Part shown: piece after piece, positions 6,606 to 8,932 of the stretch
How positions within the stretch are numbered: the stretch's first letter is position 1
Layout: each line of letters opens with the position of its first letter
NCBI GenBank assembly: GCA_004296815.1
Contig: SCVT01000164.1
Span: 1-8,932 of the forward strand
Length of the DNA: 8,932 nucleotides
Direction: 5' to 3'
From: Reyranella sp.
GTDB lineage: Bacteria; Pseudomonadota; Alphaproteobacteria; Reyranellales; Reyranellaceae
The notes under the pieces: generated by a model
The model's database searches: none
Told to the model about the DNA's origin: nothing
The model's input: the letters and a program-made list of their open reading frames with translations, nothing else
Position numbers and translations under genes: made by a program

Positions 6606-6788
6606 ATGTTCATCCGCCGGTCTTTCGAAGAGTTCCTCAAGCTCCAGAGCGACGCCCAGTCGATGCCTACGGCACGCGACTGGGTGATCGACTGGCGCTG
6701 GTTCTGCGAGGAAGCGGCTTTGCCGAGTGAGCGCTCCCTCATAGACTGCGGCACATGGGAAAAGCCGAAGACACAAAAGCCCGCGTAG
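6606..6788 (+). CDS. Trp-rich small protein of unknown function
   Basis: I do not recognise this 60-residue product. The ATG at 6606 is chosen because AAGGAGG (6594-6600) lies 5 bases before it, the best ribosome site in the window. An in-frame ATG at 6576 is unlikely since it would lie at or before the predicted transcription start. Codon third positions are mostly G or C over the first 40 codons, like the neighbouring real genes. The product has a basic/aromatic start (MFIRRSFEEF), a Trp cluster (ARDWVIDWRWFCEE, Trp26, 30 and 32), another Trp at 51, two Cys (34 and 48) and a Lys-rich tail. It shows no signal peptide or membrane segment. The last 34 bp overlap tetR in another frame, and operator copy 3 lies within the coding sequence. 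A coupling leader peptide or a partner of the regulator are both possible. Confidence 0.65.
   Translation: MFIRRSFEEFLKLQSDAQSMPTARDWVIDWRWFCEEAALPSERSLIDCGTWEKPKTQKPA
6725..6740. promoter_or_regulatory. TetR operator-like site, copy 3, inside the small ORF
   Basis: GAGTGAGC GCTCCCTC matches the ideal 16-bp palindrome at 15 of 16 positions, the best of the three. It lies in the coding sequence of the small ORF and ends 14 bp before the tetR ATG. It could act as a roadblock or a looping partner for copies 1 and 2, about 145-165 bp upstream. Confidence 0.55.
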
Positions 6789-7330
6789 AGCGTGCGGCCC
6801 TCACCCTGTTCGTGGCCCGCGGCGTCGCCGAGACCACGACCAAGGAGATCGCCATGGCGGCCTCCATCGCCGAGGGCACGATCTACCGCTACTTCCCGAG
6901 CAAGGAGCGGCTGGCTCTCGATCTCTTCCTGCGCCACCACCGGGCACTCGCCGAAGCGCTCGAGGCGGCGCAGGAGAAGGCGCCGACTCTCCGCGAGAAG
7001 ATCGACGCCATCGTCACCTGCTACTGCGAGTGGGCAGACCGCGACTGGACCCTGTTCGCCTACCACCTGCTCAACCAGCACTCGTTCCTGATCCAGGTAC
7101 CCGAGGACGTGCCCAACCCGGTCACCGTCGTACGCGAGGTGATCTCGCGCGCGATGCGGGCGGGCGAGATCCCGAAGCGCAACATCGACCTGGTGGCGGC
7201 GTCGGCGATCGGCGTCGTCATGCAGGCCGCGACCTACAAGGTTTACGGCCGCTTCGAGGGCCCGCTCGCCGCCCACAGCCGCTACTTCGGCAGGGCGACC
7301 TGGGCGGTGCTGTCGTTGGAAGACAAGTAG
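6755..7330 (+). CDS. TetR/AcrR-family transcriptional regulator
   Basis: A one-component repressor-type regulator of 191 residues, the usual TetR length. The N-terminal DNA-binding domain is clear: TKARVERAALTLFVARG (about 7-23), then the helix-turn-helix ETTTKEIAMAASIAEGTIYRYF (about 26-47) followed by SKERLALDLF. The C-terminal helical domain (about 55-185) would bind an unknown ligand and form the dimer. The start is ATG 6755, since the frame is closed by a stop at 6728-6730. There is little ribosome site before it, so translation probably depends on ribosomes from the overlapping small ORF. Three matching palindromes nearby suggest that it represses its own operon. No target enzyme or pump gene is adjacent, so its ligand cannot be guessed. 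It ends 3 bp from the convergent gene at 7334. Confidence 0.92.
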   Translation: MGKAEDTKARVERAALTLFVARGVAETTTKEIAMAASIAEGTIYRYFPSKERLALDLFLRHHRALAEALEAAQEKAPTLREKIDAIVTCYCEWADRDWTLFAYHLLNQHSFLIQVPEDVPNPVTVVREVISRAMRAGEIPKRNIDLVAASAIGVVMQAATYKVYGRFEGPLAAHSRYFGRATWAVLSLEDK

Positions 7331-7333
7331 CGC

Positions 7334-7675
7334 TCAGGCGCCGACATAGACCCAGGCTTCGAGGCCCGACGTCAGGCGCACCGCGATGCGCTTGTAGTCG
7401 GAGACCTCGTAGGTGTCGGCGGCGGCCAGCTCTTCGGCAGTGATGCGGAAGACGACGCCGGGCACCTCGTCGGAGGGATTGCCGCTGGGACGCGCCATGA
7501 AATGGTGCGTCTTGCCGCTGGTCTTCACGACCTCGGCGTCCTTGATCTCAAACAAAGAGGTCGCGTAGCCCGGTAACGCATCGCGACGGCCCTCGAGCAG
7601 GCGGCCGAAGGTCGCGACCTGCACCTCGTCCTGCTGCAAGGTGCCGTAGGAGAAGAGCCAGACGTCGCCGCTCAT
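7334..7675 (-). CDS. AIG2-like gamma-glutamylcyclotransferase-fold protein
   Basis: A small cytoplasmic protein of the GGCT/AIG2 fold. Family members act on gamma-glutamyl compounds, forming 5-oxoproline, though the substrate of this type is often unknown. The start is ATG 7675 (113 aa), which overlaps the preceding lipoprotein stop by 4 bp (ATGA). A GTG at 7711 would extend it by 12 residues but lies deep in the upstream gene. Motifs are FSYGTLQQ (8-15, the substrate-binding YGxL loop), PGYATSLFEI (35-44), VPGVVFRI, and AAADTYEVSDYKRIAV, in which Glu90 is the likely catalytic acid. The length suits the AIG2-like branch. It is the last gene of a three-gene overlapping cluster. The assignment to the fold is firm; the reaction is not. 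Confidence 0.85.
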   Translation of the reverse strand: MSGDVWLFSYGTLQQDEVQVATFGRLLEGRRDALPGYATSLFEIKDAEVVKTSGKTHHFMARPSGNPSDEVPGVVFRITAEELAAADTYEVSDYKRIAVRLTSGLEAWVYVGA

Positions 7676-8079
7676 CCCTTGCCGGCCAGCTTCCGAGAGA
7701 GGGCGAAGCACGCCGCCCGGGGGCCCTGCCAGTCCGACGACAGGACGGTGCCGGCGCCATCCACGACGGCCCGCAGCACGCAGATTTCCCGCTCGCCCTG
7801 CATCGGCAGAGCGAGCGTATCGACCGTGTTGGGCCGGCCGGCCGCATAACTCACACTTGTCGAGGGCACGGGCGTCAGCGGCGCGCGTATCTCAGATTCC
7901 CACGTATAGACGTTGCGGCCGTCGACCTGCTGTTGCGAGCCGGGCGGACCGAGCTTCGCCACCAGATCCGAGACTTTCTGGCCCGTGAGAGCGGGCGGTG
8001 CGGCATCGATCGGCGCGGCGGCAGGCGCGCAGGCGGCGACCGTCAACGCGACGGCAACGACGCGCGCCAGGCGGCTCAG
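7672..8079 (-). CDS. Small outer- or inner-membrane lipoprotein, function unknown (probable CTG start)
   Basis: I cannot assign a function. The best start is CTG at 8079: it overlaps the upstream stop in the form CTGA, has GAGG 5 bases before it, and yields a full lipoprotein signal, MSRLARVVAVALTVAAC, with lipobox VAAC and Cys17. The nearest conventional start, TTG 8046, leaves only MTVAAC with no charged or hydrophobic region, which would not be exported. From CTG the product has 135 residues. After the Cys comes an Ala/Pro-rich linker, then ALTGQKVSDLVAKLGPP and VDGRNVYTWES, a pattern like that of small SmpA/BamE-type lipoproteins where a short helix precedes a strand pair; this likeness is weak. 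Two further Cys residues occur near the C-terminus (ICVL and ACFA). It is translationally linked with both neighbours. Confidence 0.75.
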   Translation of the reverse strand: MSRLARVVAVALTVAACAPAAAPIDAAPPALTGQKVSDLVAKLGPPGSQQQVDGRNVYTWESEIRAPLTPVPSTSVSYAAGRPNTVDTLALPMQGEREICVLRAVVDGAGTVLSSDWQGPRAACFALSRKLAGKG

Positions 8080-8932
8080 CTCTGCCTCGCGAGCGCCGTG
8101 AAGGCTTCGGCGAAGGCCTCACGCGGGCCGCCGACGCCGGTCTCGTTGAAGATGTCGGCGGTCAGCGACTTCACGGCGTTTTCGTCGATCTTCACGCCGT
8201 TGTTGGCAAGGAAGCCGCGCGCGGCGGCGACCGCCTCGTCCATGGCACCGCCCTTCTTGTAGAGCTGGTAGTAGTCGGGGTGGCCGCCGCGGCCCAGCGC
8301 CTCGGCGATCACGTCGGTGAAGTTCACGACCTTCAGCGAAGGATAGATCGCCTCGGCGCCGGCGAGCGCGCGGTGGCAGGAGTGGTACATGGTGACGATC
8401 GTGTCGGCGCCCTGCTCCACCGCGCCCATCACAAGCGCGCGATGGATCGCCTGCTCGCGGTCCTTGAACTTGGCGGCCTGGCCGCCGCAGGCATAGGAGA
8501 AGCCGGAATCCTGCGGCAGGTCGATCAGCTCGAGGTTGGGCACAGCGCCCAGGAGCTTGCGGATGCTGGCGACCGTGGCGCCGATTCCCTGATGCTCGTG
8601 GATCACGACGCGGCGCTTCGGCTGCTCCGCCTTGAAGCGCGGCTGGAGCGCGTCGAGGTTGGCGGCGAGGAACTCGCTCACGTGCCCCAGATCGAAGGAC
8701 GGCTCCTCGACGTCCTTCTCCAACTCGTCGAAGTTCTTGGTGCAGGTCGGGCACCAGGTCAGGACCTTGGAAGCACCCGACTGGCCGAAGCGCTGGAAGG
8801 TGCGATGGCCCATGCGCTCGTAGGTCGGGAGGTCGGCCTCCTGGAACTGGTAGACGCCGCAACAGTGCGCGGTGCCGCCGACCACGTCGAAGTCGAGCTC
8901 GAGCGCGTCGAGGATGTCCATGACATTGAGCA
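8076..8932 (-). CDS. CCG-domain Fe-S protein, HdrB/GlpC-like (5' end outside window)
   Basis: The gene is open to the window edge (visible frame ...LNVMDILDALEL), so its start lies beyond 8932; the ATG at 8921 is probably internal. It belongs to the cysteine-rich (CCG) family found in heterodisulfide reductase subunit B, GlpC and LutA-like proteins, which bind Fe-S clusters and pass electrons. Counting from the Met at 8921, the first repeat has AHCCG (Cys20 and Cys21) and CPTC (Cys57 and Cys60), 36 residues apart as in the canonical motif. The second repeat is degenerate: HEHQGIG (about 108-114) replaces the usual HDPC-type segment, ACGG (Cys145) replaces CCGG, and YHSCHR (Cys182) replaces CxxC. 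About 281 residues are visible. It is followed by the lipoprotein and AIG2-like genes with 4-bp overlaps. The partner flavoprotein or quinone-linked subunit is not visible. Confidence 0.85.
   Translation of the reverse strand, partial: LNVMDILDALELDFDVVGGTAHCCGVYQFQEADLPTYERMGHRTFQRFGQSGASKVLTWCPTCTKNFDELEKDVEEPSFDLGHVSEFLAANLDALQPRFKAEQPKRRVVIHEHQGIGATVASIRKLLGAVPNLELIDLPQDSGFSYACGGQAAKFKDREQAIHRALVMGAVEQGADTIVTMYHSCHRALAGAEAIYPSLKVVNFTDVIAEALGRGGHPDYYQLYKKGGAMDEAVAAARGFLANNGVKIDENAVKSLTADIFNETGVGGPREAFAEAFTALARQS

Noticed and set aside
6584..7276. A 230-codon minus-strand frame opposite the small ORF and tetR
   Set aside because: It lacks motifs and a ribosome site, and the opposite strand encodes a clear TetR helix-turn-helix protein.
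1..8932. CRISPR array, tRNA, rRNA, insertion sequence or phage genes
   Set aside because: No regularly spaced repeats, cloverleaf-like sequence, rRNA signature, transposase motif or terminal inverted repeats were seen on either strand.

Overview
The window is about 9 kb of GC-rich DNA that looks like an ordinary chromosome segment of an alphaproteobacterium. The evidence is an F0 ATP synthase operon with both a b' and a b subunit gene, a glycine cleavage operon under a tandem glycine riboswitch, and strong G/C preference at third codon positions. A glycine decarboxylase split into two subunits fits a Rhodospirillales- or Reyranella-like lineage better than most Rhizobiales, but this placement is inference.

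Layout. Positions 1-1379 (+) hold the end of an F0 operon: subunit c, subunit b' and subunit b. It closes with a strong intrinsic terminator at 1430-1460. Positions 1468-5948 (-) hold a convergent four-gene glycine cleavage operon, read gcvT, gcvH, gcvPA, gcvPB. Its leader (about 6001-6183, -) folds as two glycine aptamers, preceded by a plausible sigma70-type promoter at 6202-6230. The segment 3' of aptamer 2 can form a nested helix that pairs aptamer sequence GGUCUCC with the gcvT Shine-Dalgarno GGAGACC, a ready-made translational switch.

Positions 6186-6605 have no convincing gene. They hold many GGACA/TGTCC words, a perfect 14-bp palindrome, a hairpin, an 8+8 bp inverted repeat, and the promoter of the next operon. 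From 6606 (+) a 60-codon, Trp-rich unknown small ORF with a near-perfect ribosome binding site overlaps a TetR-family regulator (6755-7330). Three variants of one 16-bp near-palindrome (ideal GAGTGAGC GCTCACTC) lie here: two cover the proposed promoter and the third sits inside the small ORF just before the tetR start. This looks like a self-regulated small-protein/TetR module, and it is the least explained part of the window.

Positions 7334-8932 (-) hold three genes with 4-bp overlaps. In transcription order these are a CCG-domain Fe-S protein cut by the window edge, a small lipoprotein that probably starts at CTG, and an AIG2-like gamma-glutamylcyclotransferase-fold protein. The last ends only 3 bp from the tetR stop codon.

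Functionally, the left part is core energy metabolism. The middle oxidises glycine to CO2, NH3, NADH and methylene-tetrahydrofolate when glycine is plentiful. The right part is a regulatory and redox cluster of unknown purpose. All calls rest on reading the sequence alone; no database search was run.
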